A stretch of DNA of 64,000 bases from Paenibacillus stellifer (GTDB lineage Bacteria; Bacillota; Bacilli; Paenibacillales; Paenibacillaceae), in assembly GCF_000758685.1 (NCBI RefSeq), contig NZ_CP009286.1, positions 1,394,501 through 1,458,500 of the forward strand, given 5' to 3'. The position numbers and the translations under genes are program-made. Numbering within the stretch: the first letter of the stretch is position 1; each line of letters opens with the position of its first letter. The notes beneath the pieces were generated by a model. The model was given only the letters and a program-made list of their open reading frames with translations. It was not told the origin of the DNA and did no database searches. Shown here one piece after another: positions 52,653 through 62,279 of this stretch.

Positions 52653-53324
52653 ATGCGTAGCAGACTGCGAAGCGACGAAGGGAGCTTCACGCTTGAGGCG
52701 TCCATGGTGCTGCCGATTATCATGTGCATCACGATGCTGCTGCTGTTCTTTTGCCTGTATGCCTATCAGAAATCCATGCTGCTTCAAGTGGCGGCCTCCG
52801 CTTCGGAGCAGGCGGCTTTTAATTGGGATAACAGCCATAAGGCCAAGGACGGATCTTTTACCGCTGGGGAATATGATTCACTCTATTGGCGGATTGGCGA
52901 TGACCGCCTGCTCAGCGGCTTGTTCGGACTCGGGTCAGATCAGAATGCGGCTGGGATTACCCTTCCTTCGGAAGAAGGAGACGGGGGGCTTCCCGAAATC
53001 AAGCTGGGCAATGCCGCGGTCCGGATTCCCGGTGAAATGACCGGTGAGATGAACTACAGCTACAGCCTTTCCGGAAGAGCGGTGAGCACACGGGTGTCGA
53101 AAATGCTGCATCTTCCCGTAATCGACGAACTGCTATCCGACGGAGCGCAGCCGGAAGCCGATTCAAGATCGCTTATAGTGGAGCCTGTCGAGTTTATTCG
53201 TACTGTGGACTTAATGCGCTATTATGGAGCCAAATTTCGCGGGACCTCCGGTGGAAGCGGGCAGGAGACCGGCATGAAGAAGGACGATGCATCGGAGATG
53301 GTGAAGAAACTGGGCAAGAAATAA
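52653..53324 (+). CDS. TadE-like pseudopilin
   Basis: A 223-residue protein with the TadE N-terminal signature EGSFTLEASMVLPIIMCITM (membrane helix) and a soluble extracellular part. The ATG lies 9 bases after the flp stop with no clear ribosome binding site, so it probably relies on coupling. A basic tail (MVKKLGKK) ends the protein. Confidence 0.85.
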   Translation: MRSRLRSDEGSFTLEASMVLPIIMCITMLLLFFCLYAYQKSMLLQVAASASEQAAFNWDNSHKAKDGSFTAGEYDSLYWRIGDDRLLSGLFGLGSDQNAAGITLPSEEGDGGLPEIKLGNAAVRIPGEMTGEMNYSYSLSGRAVSTRVSKMLHLPVIDELLSDGAQPEADSRSLIVEPVEFIRTVDLMRYYGAKFRGTSGGSGQETGMKKDDASEMVKKLGKK

Positions 53325-53447
53325 GGCCGATATTCGGGTGAATAGGCCAGAGCCGGATAAGAAATGAAGACCGACAAAGGCTTGGGATCGGGCTGAAGGG
53401 CCAAGGTGCAGATTGAGGCAGGGAGTCCGGTCGGGAAAGGAACTGTA

Positions 53448-55697
53448 ATGATGAGAAGAACAGCTTGCCGCTTACGCCGTCTTTTCAGGTTGGGTGTTCC
53501 TCCGGGACACGGAAGCGAAGGCTCGGTTTCGGTATTTTTAATTATGGTATTGGCTTTTGTATTTCTGTTCTCCGCCGTTCTGATCGATTATTCGCGGATG
53601 ACGGCTGCCAGCGTTCAAAGTGAGCGGCTGGTTAGGGCCGGAGTCAGGTCATTGATGTCGGCCTACGATACGGAGCTGCTCAGCCGCTATGGACTGTTCG
53701 CCTTTGGATCAAGTAATGGAGATGAGCTGTTCTCCCGGACCCTTGCCGGTTCGGTCCAGAAGAGCGGCCGCAGCGACGGCTTCAACCTCGTGGCTTTGGG
53801 CTATGACTCTTCATCGCTGGAATGGGGAAGTACACTGGGGAGTTACGAGGTATTCCGTCATCAGATCAATGAAGAGATGAAGATCAAAGCGCCTGTCGAT
53901 TTTGCGCTGGAGCTTGCCGGGAAATTCAAGGGCTTGTCGGGGGCCATGGATGAAGCTTCTAAGACCATGAACCTGTATGCCGGACTTGAGCCTCTATACG
54001 ACCGGCGCGAGGCCGCGCTCGACAAGATGCTGGATCTGCGGCGCCAAGCGGCCGAGAACGCCCGGTCTGTGCTTGAGCTTACGGTGTCTCCGGTTTCGGG
54101 AGCTATATCCGATGCTTCGATCGGGCATATCTCCAGCGCGGGCGACATCGTCGCCCAATACGGCGACTATGTCCGAAAGAGCCGGGAGGACAGCGACCGG
54201 GAACCGGGTGAGCTTCCCAGTCACACCTATGAGATTGCCTCTTATCTTACGCAGTCCGCCAATATGCTGTCCCGGCTGGACTCTGCGCTGGCGGCATGGC
54301 GGAGCAATCAGGATGAACTCGCCCGGAAGGCGGAGGATGCCCTTGCAGAAGCGAAATCACTTAATGAGGAGATGCGGGAGAAGATCCGGCAGTCCGTAGA
54401 ATCCCCAGGCTCAAGCGGCTATTCCTCCGCTGATTCCTGGGATATTCCGGACTCGGGGAACGAAGCCGCGACTCCCCGTATCCGGGAACAAGCGGAGCAG
54501 CTGCTGATGGATCAGGCTGAATTTGACGGCATGGAGAACCGCCTCCAGGAGCAGCAGCGAAGAGCTCGTGAAGCCTATTCACAGGCTTCGGGTCTATCGG
54601 GAGGCATCAATCCTGGGCAGTTGGGATTGTCGGACAGCTCCTATGCTCAAAAAAACATGGTAACCGGGGCAGCCGGCATTTTGAACCGTTATGTTAGGGA
54701 TTATGGAAACGGCGGAACCGTTCTTGATGGAGAGATGGCGCAAATTGAGCAGCATCGTGGCTCTGATGCAGAACGAAAAGCTGCAGAAAGGGAGGCGCGT
54801 GGCAAGCTCGCCGATGTCAGAGAGATTATCGAGGGTCTCCGTTCATTAAACTCCGCAGCGGGGGAGGCAGCCGAACAGTTCAATGAACTGAACCGGTATT
54901 ACGAGGAAAGTCTGGCCTATAATCAGGCATTGGATCAAAATACTTCGGGCCGGGATCAAGAAGATGAACCGTTTCAGGAGGGAGAGGCAGCGATGAACAT
55001 GATGGATCATCTATTCGAATCGCTGGGCGATGTCCTCCTTGCTTCGAGGGATAGACTGTTTCAGACGGAATATAGTGCTCAGTACTTTCCCGCATTTGAT
55101 ATCACGCAATTAAAGGGTTTGACCTCAGGGTCCGCAGATGAAATCGGACAAAGGGTAGTGGAACAACTGAGTCCGCACAACCAGGAGCTGGAGTACATTT
55201 TGTACGGCCTGGATAAGCCGGGACTGAATGTCGCGGCTGCATACAGTGAAATTTTTACGGTGAGATTGGCTGTGCGGACCATGGAGGGATTCGTAGAGAA
55301 GGCGGGCCTTGGAAATCCGCTGCTTGTTGTCGCGGCCGCCCTGCTGTATGGCTTGACAGAGGCTATTAAGGACATGGTACTGCTGTGCACCAATGGGGAA
55401 GTTCCATTATCGGCCTACATACAGGCTAATCTGACCTATCGCGATTACTTAAGGCTGTTCATGGTGCTGCATGGATCGGGAGACGCAGAACTGTCCCGTA
55501 TGCTGGCGCTGATCCGGCTTAATACCGGGATCAATCCTGCCGAGAGGAGTACAGCGGTGTCGGCCGAGGTCCGGCTGGGCATGCGTCTCTGGTTCCTCCC
55601 CGGCATTATGGAGCTGTTATCGTCTTCGGGTGCGGTTCCCGGAGAAATGGAAGACGGACTGTACTATAAAACAGTGAAAGCTCATTTTGCTTACTGA
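53448..55697 (+). CDS. large TadG/DUF5702-like pilus-associated protein
   Basis: A 749-residue protein with one N-terminal membrane helix (EGSVSVFLIMVLAFVFLFSA) like TadG pseudopilins, a long helical and coiled-coil extracytoplasmic body rich in Glu, Ala and Arg (residues about 150-520), and a more hydrophobic C-terminal part. ATG 53448 follows AAAGGAA. Not a classical TadG: no vWA metal motif (DxSxS) is seen. Likely a surface component of the pilus machine. Confidence 0.75.
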   Translation: MMRRTACRLRRLFRLGVPPGHGSEGSVSVFLIMVLAFVFLFSAVLIDYSRMTAASVQSERLVRAGVRSLMSAYDTELLSRYGLFAFGSSNGDELFSRTLAGSVQKSGRSDGFNLVALGYDSSSLEWGSTLGSYEVFRHQINEEMKIKAPVDFALELAGKFKGLSGAMDEASKTMNLYAGLEPLYDRREAALDKMLDLRRQAAENARSVLELTVSPVSGAISDASIGHISSAGDIVAQYGDYVRKSREDSDREPGELPSHTYEIASYLTQSANMLSRLDSALAAWRSNQDELARKAEDALAEAKSLNEEMREKIRQSVESPGSSGYSSADSWDIPDSGNEAATPRIREQAEQLLMDQAEFDGMENRLQEQQRRAREAYSQASGLSGGINPGQLGLSDSSYAQKNMVTGAAGILNRYVRDYGNGGTVLDGEMAQIEQHRGSDAERKAAEREARGKLADVREIIEGLRSLNSAAGEAAEQFNELNRYYEESLAYNQALDQNTSGRDQEDEPFQEGEAAMNMMDHLFESLGDVLLASRDRLFQTEYSAQYFPAFDITQLKGLTSGSADEIGQRVVEQLSPHNQELEYILYGLDKPGLNVAAAYSEIFTVRLAVRTMEGFVEKAGLGNPLLVVAAALLYGLTEAIKDMVLLCTNGEVPLSAYIQANLTYRDYLRLFMVLHGSGDAELSRMLALIRLNTGINPAERSTAVSAEVRLGMRLWFLPGIMELLSSSGAVPGEMEDGLYYKTVKAHFAY

Positions 55698-55713
55698 CAG
55701 GGGGGTGCAGACG

Positions 55714-56739
55714 GTGACCGACAGATGCAGAGGGAGAGGCTTGAAAGAAAATGAAGGAAGCATGGTTGTCGAGGCGGCCATGGTCATGCCCTTTTTTCTC
55801 CTGTTCGTGATCTTCCTGATCTTTATTGTGCAGATGACGCTGTTCTCGACTGCTCTTCAGGGAACGGTATCCGACACGGTAAAGGAGGTGGCCTCGCATA
55901 TGTATCCCGCTGCGCTGGCGGTTCAGCAGCTGGAGGAAACAAGTGATTCGGGCGCTGCTTCCGGGTCCGGGAACACCGAATCAGGAGCCGGCAGTGCTTC
56001 TGGCGCTCCGGATACCGGCGAATCATCCTCGAAGGGTTGGACCATTCCGAGGCTTTCGGTGGAAGAATGGGCGGACCGATACGCCTCGGAGCTGCCCTCC
56101 CCGCTGGACAATTGGGTGAAGTCGGCGGCGCATAGCGGGGAAGGACCGCTGCAGGAGCTTCAGGCCGAGGCATCCGAGGCTGTGCTGGATTCGGCCGTCA
56201 AACCGCTGCTAAAACCCTATCTGTCCTCCGGAATACTGGACTATAACCGGATTCATGTATCCAATGTAACAATCCCCAAGCTGGACGGGAAGTCGGAGCC
56301 ATACTTCGGGATAGAGGTCAGCTATGAGCTGCCGATGAAAGTCCCTTTTATCGGACGCAGCATCGTCCTTGAAGCTTCGGCTATGGAGAGGGCATGGATC
56401 GGGGAGACAGAAAATGGCCAAGAAGGCGGAGACGGTGAAGGGGAAGAGGCCGGCAGCATTTCCATTCTGGAGAAGCCGAACCCCGCGATTCCCTGGCATA
56501 AAGGGACAATCCGCATACGGGTTAAGCCAAATGAATCGGTCAATTTGACGATTTATTATCAGAGCGGCAGAAGCACCGCGAAATTCCTGGGCTGGAAGCA
56601 GGCTGATGAAGATGGCTATATTACCTGGGAGTGGACGGTCGGAGGGCGGACGACGCCGGGTTCAACTCCAACCTTTGTCATAGAGACGGAAGATGGACGA
56701 AGAGCGGAGGGACAATTTAATGTTGCGGCTAACAACTGA
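55714..56739 (+). CDS. second TadE-like protein
   Basis: A ~341-residue protein with a TadE-type N-terminal helix (EGSMVVEAAMVMPFFLLFVI), then a Ser/Gly-rich linker and a soluble domain. GTG 55714 follows a GGGGGG ribosome binding site. With the 52653 and 53448 proteins it gives three membrane-anchored minor pseudopilins in one operon. Confidence 0.82.
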   Translation: MTDRCRGRGLKENEGSMVVEAAMVMPFFLLFVIFLIFIVQMTLFSTALQGTVSDTVKEVASHMYPAALAVQQLEETSDSGAASGSGNTESGAGSASGAPDTGESSSKGWTIPRLSVEEWADRYASELPSPLDNWVKSAAHSGEGPLQELQAEASEAVLDSAVKPLLKPYLSSGILDYNRIHVSNVTIPKLDGKSEPYFGIEVSYELPMKVPFIGRSIVLEASAMERAWIGETENGQEGGDGEGEEAGSISILEKPNPAIPWHKGTIRIRVKPNESVNLTIYYQSGRSTAKFLGWKQADEDGYITWEWTVGGRTTPGSTPTFVIETEDGRRAEGQFNVAANN

Positions 56740-56765
56740 AAAACTGCAAAAAGAAGGAGCAGCAA

Positions 56766-57275
56766 ATGAACGACTGGGCTTTTTGGGGCTGTTTGCCCTT
56801 TTTGGCGGCGGCTTTCTTGACCGATGTGCTGACCATGAAAATACCGAACTGGATTTCGGGACCCGCCGTACTCGCCGGTTTCGTGATCCAGGGAGCGGGC
56901 GGTGGCTGGAAGGGGGTGATGTTCTCGGCCGCCGGTGCGGCGGCGGGCTTTCTCCCACTGCTGCTGATGCATATGGCCGGAGCTGTGGGGGCCGGCGATG
57001 TCAAGCTGTTTGCGGGAATCGGAGCGTGGACCGGGGCGGCGTTTACCGTACAGGTAATCCTCTTCTCGCTTTTGTTCGCGGCGGTGATCGGCTGGTTCCT
57101 TGTACTGAAGAGACGGGAGAGCTTCCAAAGGCTGCGCGGAATATGGCGTCTGCTCCAAGGATTCTTCTACGTGCCGAGGTGGGTGAGCCTGAAGGTTATG
57201 GACAGTGAACCGCTTCGCTTTCCTTTTATGCTGGCTGTCATCCCCGCGTTTGTCGCCGTGTTCTTGACCTTCTGA
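56766..57275 (+). CDS. tadV: TadV/CpaA-type prepilin peptidase
   Basis: A 169-residue polytopic aspartic protease that cleaves the Flp pilin and TadE-like leaders. Catalytic aspartates are in LTDVLTMKIPN and GAGDVKLF (GxGD), with about five helices. AAGGAG precedes the ATG. Confidence 0.93.
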   Translation: MNDWAFWGCLPFLAAAFLTDVLTMKIPNWISGPAVLAGFVIQGAGGGWKGVMFSAAGAAAGFLPLLLMHMAGAVGAGDVKLFAGIGAWTGAAFTVQVILFSLLFAAVIGWFLVLKRRESFQRLRGIWRLLQGFFYVPRWVSLKVMDSEPLRFPFMLAVIPAFVAVFLTF

Positions 57276-57314
57276 CGGGAACAATGAACCGATTATGAAA
57301 AGGAGGGGGCGCCC

Positions 57315-59015
57315 ATGTTTGGATTAACGCGGGATTTCACCCGGCATGAAGGGATGAGAATGGTGCTGGGAGTTCAGGAGGAGATTCCTGCATCCCGGAT
57401 TCATTCCATCCAGAGCCGGATGCTCACTACGCTTGATATTCCGCATCATCTGCGTCTGTTTATCAAAGAGATCGATATGAACGTAACCCTGGAATATCAT
57501 GTATCCGGAAAAAAGCTGCTGTCCCATCTTCTGAAGGGAACGAGGCTGACATTGTCCGGGCTGTATGGACTGCTGCTCCAGATCGTTCAGGGAATCGAAG
57601 AGGGACGTCTGCATATGCTGTCTCCGGAGCAGTATGCGCTGCATGAGGATTACATTTTTGTAGAGGGACCGCTGCAGAGAGGGAAGGTATTCCTGACCTA
57701 TGTCCCGCTTCAGATGGAGGAGCCGGTTCGTCCTTTGGGAGACAGCCTTAAGGGATTGATTCTGGTGATGATGCCTCAGATCACAGAGCTCAGGGGTGAC
57801 GGTCTGCAGCGGCTGCTTCACTACTGCGGTGAGGAGGATTTCTCGGTAAACGGCTGCAAGGAGCTGCTGTCCGCATTGTTCATGGAGAGTGAAGAGGAAG
57901 GTCAGAGCGGCCAACATGCGGACTATGCTCCTGCACTTCATACGAAAGCGGGGGATGTTCCGGTTGAACGTCTTTTTTGGGAAAAAGAACTCGAGAACAG
58001 CATCCGATTTTCCGCCCGTGATCAAGATAATGCACAAGGCGCGGCCGATTTGGGCACTGCTGTGGCGGACAAGTCTGTGTCAGGCCGAAGCTTGCCGTCA
58101 GTAGAGGATTGGCTCAAATCTTGGGGAACCGCAGGACCCGGTGTCAGGGCTGGACGCAACGCGAACGAGGCGAAAGAGGAGATGAAAGCGGAAGCGGAAG
58201 ATGACAAGCCGGTTGGCGGTACCGATAAAGGGGCTCCAGTCAAAACCTATGTGCTGCTGGGAAGCGTTCTGCTGGATGCCCTGCTGTGGAAATATTTATA
58301 CCTCGACCATCCCGGACGAACGGGACTCTTGGTCTGCGGAGCCGTGAGCGTTCTGCTGATCGCGGTCTGCGGATTAACCTGGCTTGGAAAATGGGAAGCG
58401 GTTTGGCCCGGAAGCAAGATGCGAACCCGGAACCGTTCAGAGGCGGAAGAAGAGGAATTATCCGTTTCGCGGGAAAGTGCGGACATGCCATTTTTCAGAG
58501 ACGCGGATTTCGGAGAGTTCTTTAAGGGTGGGGAACGGCCGCAATTGGCTTCCCAGAAGGAGTTCCTACAGGTTAACCCGATCTGGCAGGGCAAACCTGC
58601 GGCAGCAGCGGCCAAGCCGCAGCTTGGCGAATCGGGTCCAGCCACTGTACTCTTGGTCCATGATAAGAATGAGGCCAAGCAGAGGGAACAGCCCAGAGCA
58701 GTGCAGCCCTATCTTGAGCGGAAAGAGGCAGGTACTGAAAGCAGTGAGGGGATCGAGAGAATCGAGCTGAACCGTACAAGCTTTATCATCGGGCGATCTC
58801 AGGAGGTTGCCCAGTATGTGGAGCTATCGGAAGGAGCCTCGAGAGTCCATGCCGAGGTATCTCGCAGCGGAGGCGGCTATGTGCTGAAGGATTTGGATTC
58901 ACGCAACGGCACCCGGTTTCGGGGAGAGACAATGGTTCCCTATAAGGAATATCCCCTAACCGATGGCGATACGTTCACCATTATTAAAGGAAGCTATACG
59001 TTCAGACAGCAGTAG
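57315..59015 (+). CDS. FHA-domain membrane protein of the Tad operon (DUF6382 type)
   Basis: A 566-residue protein: N-terminal ~180-residue domain resembling DUF6382 (starts MFGLTRDFTRHEGMRMVLG), a variable linker, two membrane helices (about 312-330 and 336-355), and a C-terminal FHA domain (FIIGRSQEV, SRVHAEVS, NGTRF) that reads phosphothreonine. It may couple a Ser/Thr kinase signal to pilus function. AGGAGGGGG precedes the ATG. Last gene of the operon. Confidence 0.85.
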   Translation: MFGLTRDFTRHEGMRMVLGVQEEIPASRIHSIQSRMLTTLDIPHHLRLFIKEIDMNVTLEYHVSGKKLLSHLLKGTRLTLSGLYGLLLQIVQGIEEGRLHMLSPEQYALHEDYIFVEGPLQRGKVFLTYVPLQMEEPVRPLGDSLKGLILVMMPQITELRGDGLQRLLHYCGEEDFSVNGCKELLSALFMESEEEGQSGQHADYAPALHTKAGDVPVERLFWEKELENSIRFSARDQDNAQGAADLGTAVADKSVSGRSLPSVEDWLKSWGTAGPGVRAGRNANEAKEEMKAEAEDDKPVGGTDKGAPVKTYVLLGSVLLDALLWKYLYLDHPGRTGLLVCGAVSVLLIAVCGLTWLGKWEAVWPGSKMRTRNRSEAEEEELSVSRESADMPFFRDADFGEFFKGGERPQLASQKEFLQVNPIWQGKPAAAAAKPQLGESGPATVLLVHDKNEAKQREQPRAVQPYLERKEAGTESSEGIERIELNRTSFIIGRSQEVAQYVELSEGASRVHAEVSRSGGGYVLKDLDSRNGTRFRGETMVPYKEYPLTDGDTFTIIKGSYTFRQQ

Positions 59016-59032
59016 GCAGCCGGACCTTCGAA

Positions 59033-59932
59033 TCAGTTCTTTAATTGTTCCAGGGCGCGGTGAAGCTCGGGGAACCCGAAGACAAAGCCGTGCTCCAGCA
59101 GTTTGGCGGGGAGTGCGCGCTGACCTAGCAGCAGAATCTCCGACAGCTCGCCAAGCGCGGCCTTAAGCACCCAAGAGGGCAGGGGGAACCAGTGGGGCCG
59201 ATGGTATACGGAGCCGATTGCTGCGCCGAACTGATCGTTCGTTACCGGCTGCGGAGCTACGGCATTGACCGGGCCGGCCAAATTTGGACTCGCGGCGCAG
59301 AAATCGATCAGGGCTACCATATCGGAGAGGTGAATCCAGGACATCCACTGCCGCCCGCTGCCGATTCGGCCTCCGAAGCCGAACATGTACGGAAGCTTCA
59401 TTTTGGGAAAGGCGCCGCCTTTACTGCCTAGCACCAATCCGGTCCGAAGCTTGACGAGCCGAATATCGGGGTAAGCACGATCCGCCGCTTCCTCCCAGGC
59501 CTGCACGACACTGGACGGGAAATCCATGACGCGCGGAGGCGAGGACTCATCAAAGGTATCTGTCAAGGAAGTGCCGTAGATCGCGACCGCAGAAGCTTGA
59601 ATGACGGCTTTAGGTTTGACGTTCAGTCGGCCGATCAGCTGCGAAGCAGCGGATACAGTCTCGATTCTGGAATTCATAATCCGTTCCTTGCCGCTGCTGC
59701 TCCAGCGCTGGCTGAGAGATGATCCGGCGAGATTGACCAGGATATCGGACCCCTCTGCGGGTCCGGGATCTATACTGAGTTCCTCCCAGGTACGGTACTG
59801 AAGCCGGGGGTGAGATGCTGCATTGGCAGGAACCCGGCGGCCGACAACGACTATATCATGTCCGGCTTGCAGCCAATAAGCGGTCAGGGCGGTGCCGATA
59901 AAGCCAGTGCCGCCGCATATCATTGCTTTCAT
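59033..59932 (-). CDS. TIGR01777-family SDR epimerase (SDR39U1/YfhF-like)
   Basis: A 299-residue extended short-chain dehydrogenase-like protein with the nucleotide-binding motif CGGTGFIGTAL at the N-terminus, VNLAGSSLSQRW, SAVAIYG and the DUF1731 C-terminal domain (LPSWVLKAALGELSEILLLG). The physiological substrate of the family is unknown. Converges with the Tad operon. Confidence 0.9.
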   Translation of the reverse strand: MKAMICGGTGFIGTALTAYWLQAGHDIVVVGRRVPANAASHPRLQYRTWEELSIDPGPAEGSDILVNLAGSSLSQRWSSSGKERIMNSRIETVSAASQLIGRLNVKPKAVIQASAVAIYGTSLTDTFDESSPPRVMDFPSSVVQAWEEAADRAYPDIRLVKLRTGLVLGSKGGAFPKMKLPYMFGFGGRIGSGRQWMSWIHLSDMVALIDFCAASPNLAGPVNAVAPQPVTNDQFGAAIGSVYHRPHWFPLPSWVLKAALGELSEILLLGQRALPAKLLEHGFVFGFPELHRALEQLKN

Positions 59933-60098
59933 TGCTTCAAGCCTCCTTGCCTGAGTGCGGGTATTATCTGCTATTTAAAGTATAGCGTATCATTCTGCTG
60001 TTTGCGAAGATAAGGACCGCCCAACAGCATTGCCTGGATTTATTGTCCCAATCACGATAAAATAAATCTTAATTTCGAAGAAACGAGGGGAAACAGGC

Positions 60099-61226
60099 AT
60101 GCTTAAAATCGGTTCCCATGTGTCTTGTGCAGACAAAGGGCTGCTCACTGCGGCCAATGAAGCCAATGAATACGGATCGAGCTCCTTCATGATATATACC
60201 GGCGCTCCGCAAAATACGCGCCGCAAGCCGATCGAAGATCTCTACATCGAGGAAGGCCGCGCAGCGATGAAGGCGAACGGCGTAGAAGAAATCGTTGTCC
60301 ATGCTCCCTACATCATTAATCTGGCTTCCTATAAGAATCATACGTACCAGCTTGCCGTTGATTTTCTCCAGCAGGAGATTCACCGGACGCATGCTCTCGG
60401 CGTCAAGCATATTGTGCTTCATCCGGGCGCTTACACCGACATGGACCCGGAATACGGGATTGAGCGGATTGCCGACGGTCTGAACGAGGTGCTGAACGGG
60501 ACGAATGAGACCGAGGTGCATATCGCGCTTGAGACGATGGCAGGCAAGGGTACGGAGATGGGGCGCAGCTTTGAAGAGATCGCCGCAATTATAGATAAGG
60601 TCACGCATAACGAGCGTCTCTCCGTCTGTCTGGACACCTGCCACATTCATGATGCAGGCTATGATATCGTGAACGATCTGGACGGTGTGCTGGAGCAGTT
60701 CGATCAGCTCGTCGGACTTAAGCGGATCGGCGTCGTGCATATCAATGACAGCAAGAATCCGCGCGGCAGCCACAAGGACCGCCATACCCCGATCGGTTCG
60801 GGGTGGATCGGATTCGATACCATCAACCGGGTTGTGCATCACGAGAGATTGGCAGGTCTTCCCTTCATTCTGGAGACACCGTGGATCGGCAAAGACGCCA
60901 AGACCCAGCGGCCGATGTACGAAGCTGAAATTGCGCTGCTTAGAGGGGATGTACAGGAACGCTTCGGCGGCGAGTTTTTGAATCAGGTTGAAGAGCTGCA
61001 TGCCTTTTTTGCGAAGCAGGACGTGGATTCCCGCTCGTTCGTGCTGAATGTCTGGGAGCTGCTCAAGAGCGATGCCAAAGCCCGCAAGGCGGATCCGCGA
61101 GAACCGCTTGAACGTTTATATGATCAGATCATTGCGGCGGGATTGTTCCCCGGATTAAGCGAGGAAGCGGTGAACCAGCGGCTGATCGCCTGGCTTGCGG
61201 GCAAGCAGGTGCTGGTGGGCGCTTAA
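60099..61226 (+). CDS. nfo: deoxyribonuclease IV (AP endonuclease) with C-terminal extension
   Basis: A 375-residue endonuclease IV, which cuts DNA 5' of abasic sites in base excision repair. Metal-binding motifs: [53 protein letters not shown] and LETPW. The family is normally about 280-300 residues; here ~85 further residues follow (from about 290) with a helical sequence of unknown role. GAGGGG precedes the ATG. Confidence 0.95.
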   Translation: MLKIGSHVSCADKGLLTAANEANEYGSSSFMIYTGAPQNTRRKPIEDLYIEEGRAAMKANGVEEIVVHAPYIINLASYKNHTYQLAVDFLQQEIHRTHALGVKHIVLHPGAYTDMDPEYGIERIADGLNEVLNGTNETEVHIALETMAGKGTEMGRSFEEIAAIIDKVTHNERLSVCLDTCHIHDAGYDIVNDLDGVLEQFDQLVGLKRIGVVHINDSKNPRGSHKDRHTPIGSGWIGFDTINRVVHHERLAGLPFILETPWIGKDAKTQRPMYEAEIALLRGDVQERFGGEFLNQVEELHAFFAKQDVDSRSFVLNVWELLKSDAKARKADPREPLERLYDQIIAAGLFPGLSEEAVNQRLIAWLAGKQVLVGA

Positions 61227-61267
61227 ACATACGACCGGACAGACAACGAGAGGATGGAACAAGATTC

Positions 61268-62167
61268 ATGGAACTGCATGTGAAAAGAGAACAACCCGCT
61301 TCTGAGGAACTGTATCCCGACCGCGCGCGGATGCTGATCTCCTGTCCGGACGGACCGGGCATCGTAGCGGCGGTATCGCGTTTTCTGCATGAACACGGGG
61401 CGAATATCGTGCAATCGGACCAGTATACGATGGATCCTTCCGGCGGAATGTTCTTTATGCGGATCGAGTTTGATTTGCCTGAGCTGGAGTCCCGGATGGA
61501 GGCCCTTAAGGCGGAGTTCGGCGAAATTGCGGAGAGCTTCCGAATGGACTGGCAGATCTTTCATGTAAGCCACAAGAAAAAACTGGCGATCTTCGTATCC
61601 AAAGAGGACCATTGTCTTGTGGAATTGCTCTGGCAGTGGCAAGCGGGCGATCTGGACGCTGACATTGCGCTTGTGGTGAGCAATCACCCTGATATGCGGG
61701 AGTATGTCGAGTCGTTCGGCATTCCTTATCATCATATCCCCGTTACGGCGGATACGAAGGCGGAAGCAGAGCGCCGGCAGCTTGAAGTCGTTGGCGATGA
61801 TATCGATGTCATCATACTGGCGCGGTATATGCAGATTATTTCGCCGTCGTTCATCACGCATTATCGGAACCGGATCATCAATATCCACCATTCCTTCCTC
61901 CCGGCTTTTATTGGCGGCAATCCGTATGCGCAGGCATACAAGCGCGGTGTTAAAATCATCGGAGCGACGGCCCACTATGTGACGGAAGAGCTGGACGGCG
62001 GACCGATCATTGAGCAGGATGTGCAGCGGGTCAGCCATCGGCATGATGTCGGCGAGCTGAAGCGGATCGGGCGGACCATTGAACGCGTCGTGCTGGCGCG
62101 CGCAGTGAAATGGCATATCGAGGACCGCATCCTCGTCCATGAGAATAAGACGGTTGTATTTAACTAA
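61268..62167 (+). CDS. purU: formyltetrahydrofolate deformylase
   Basis: A 299-residue hydrolase releasing formate from 10-formyltetrahydrofolate. N-terminal ACT domain (MLISCPDGPGIVAAVSRFLH) and a formyltransferase-like catalytic domain with NIHHSFLPAF and HYVTEELDGGPII, which contain the catalytic Asn, His and Asp. A terminator follows. Confidence 0.95.
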   Translation: MELHVKREQPASEELYPDRARMLISCPDGPGIVAAVSRFLHEHGANIVQSDQYTMDPSGGMFFMRIEFDLPELESRMEALKAEFGEIAESFRMDWQIFHVSHKKKLAIFVSKEDHCLVELLWQWQAGDLDADIALVVSNHPDMREYVESFGIPYHHIPVTADTKAEAERRQLEVVGDDIDVIILARYMQIISPSFITHYRNRIINIHHSFLPAFIGGNPYAQAYKRGVKIIGATAHYVTEELDGGPIIEQDVQRVSHRHDVGELKRIGRTIERVVLARAVKWHIEDRILVHENKTVVFN

Positions 62168-62206
62168 CATTTGCATATCGGCTTTTCGGTAAAAAAGCAT
62201 TTTACC

Positions 62207-62240
62207 CACACTTTGGCGCTCACTGCCAAAGTGTGTTTTT
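62207..62240 (+). terminator. intrinsic terminator after purU
   Basis: CACACTTTGGC / GCCAAAGTGTG, perfect 11-bp stem, then T5. Confidence 0.92.
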
Positions 62241-62279
62241 GTATGTCCATAAAACAGGATTCTAAAGGAGGCGAACTGC

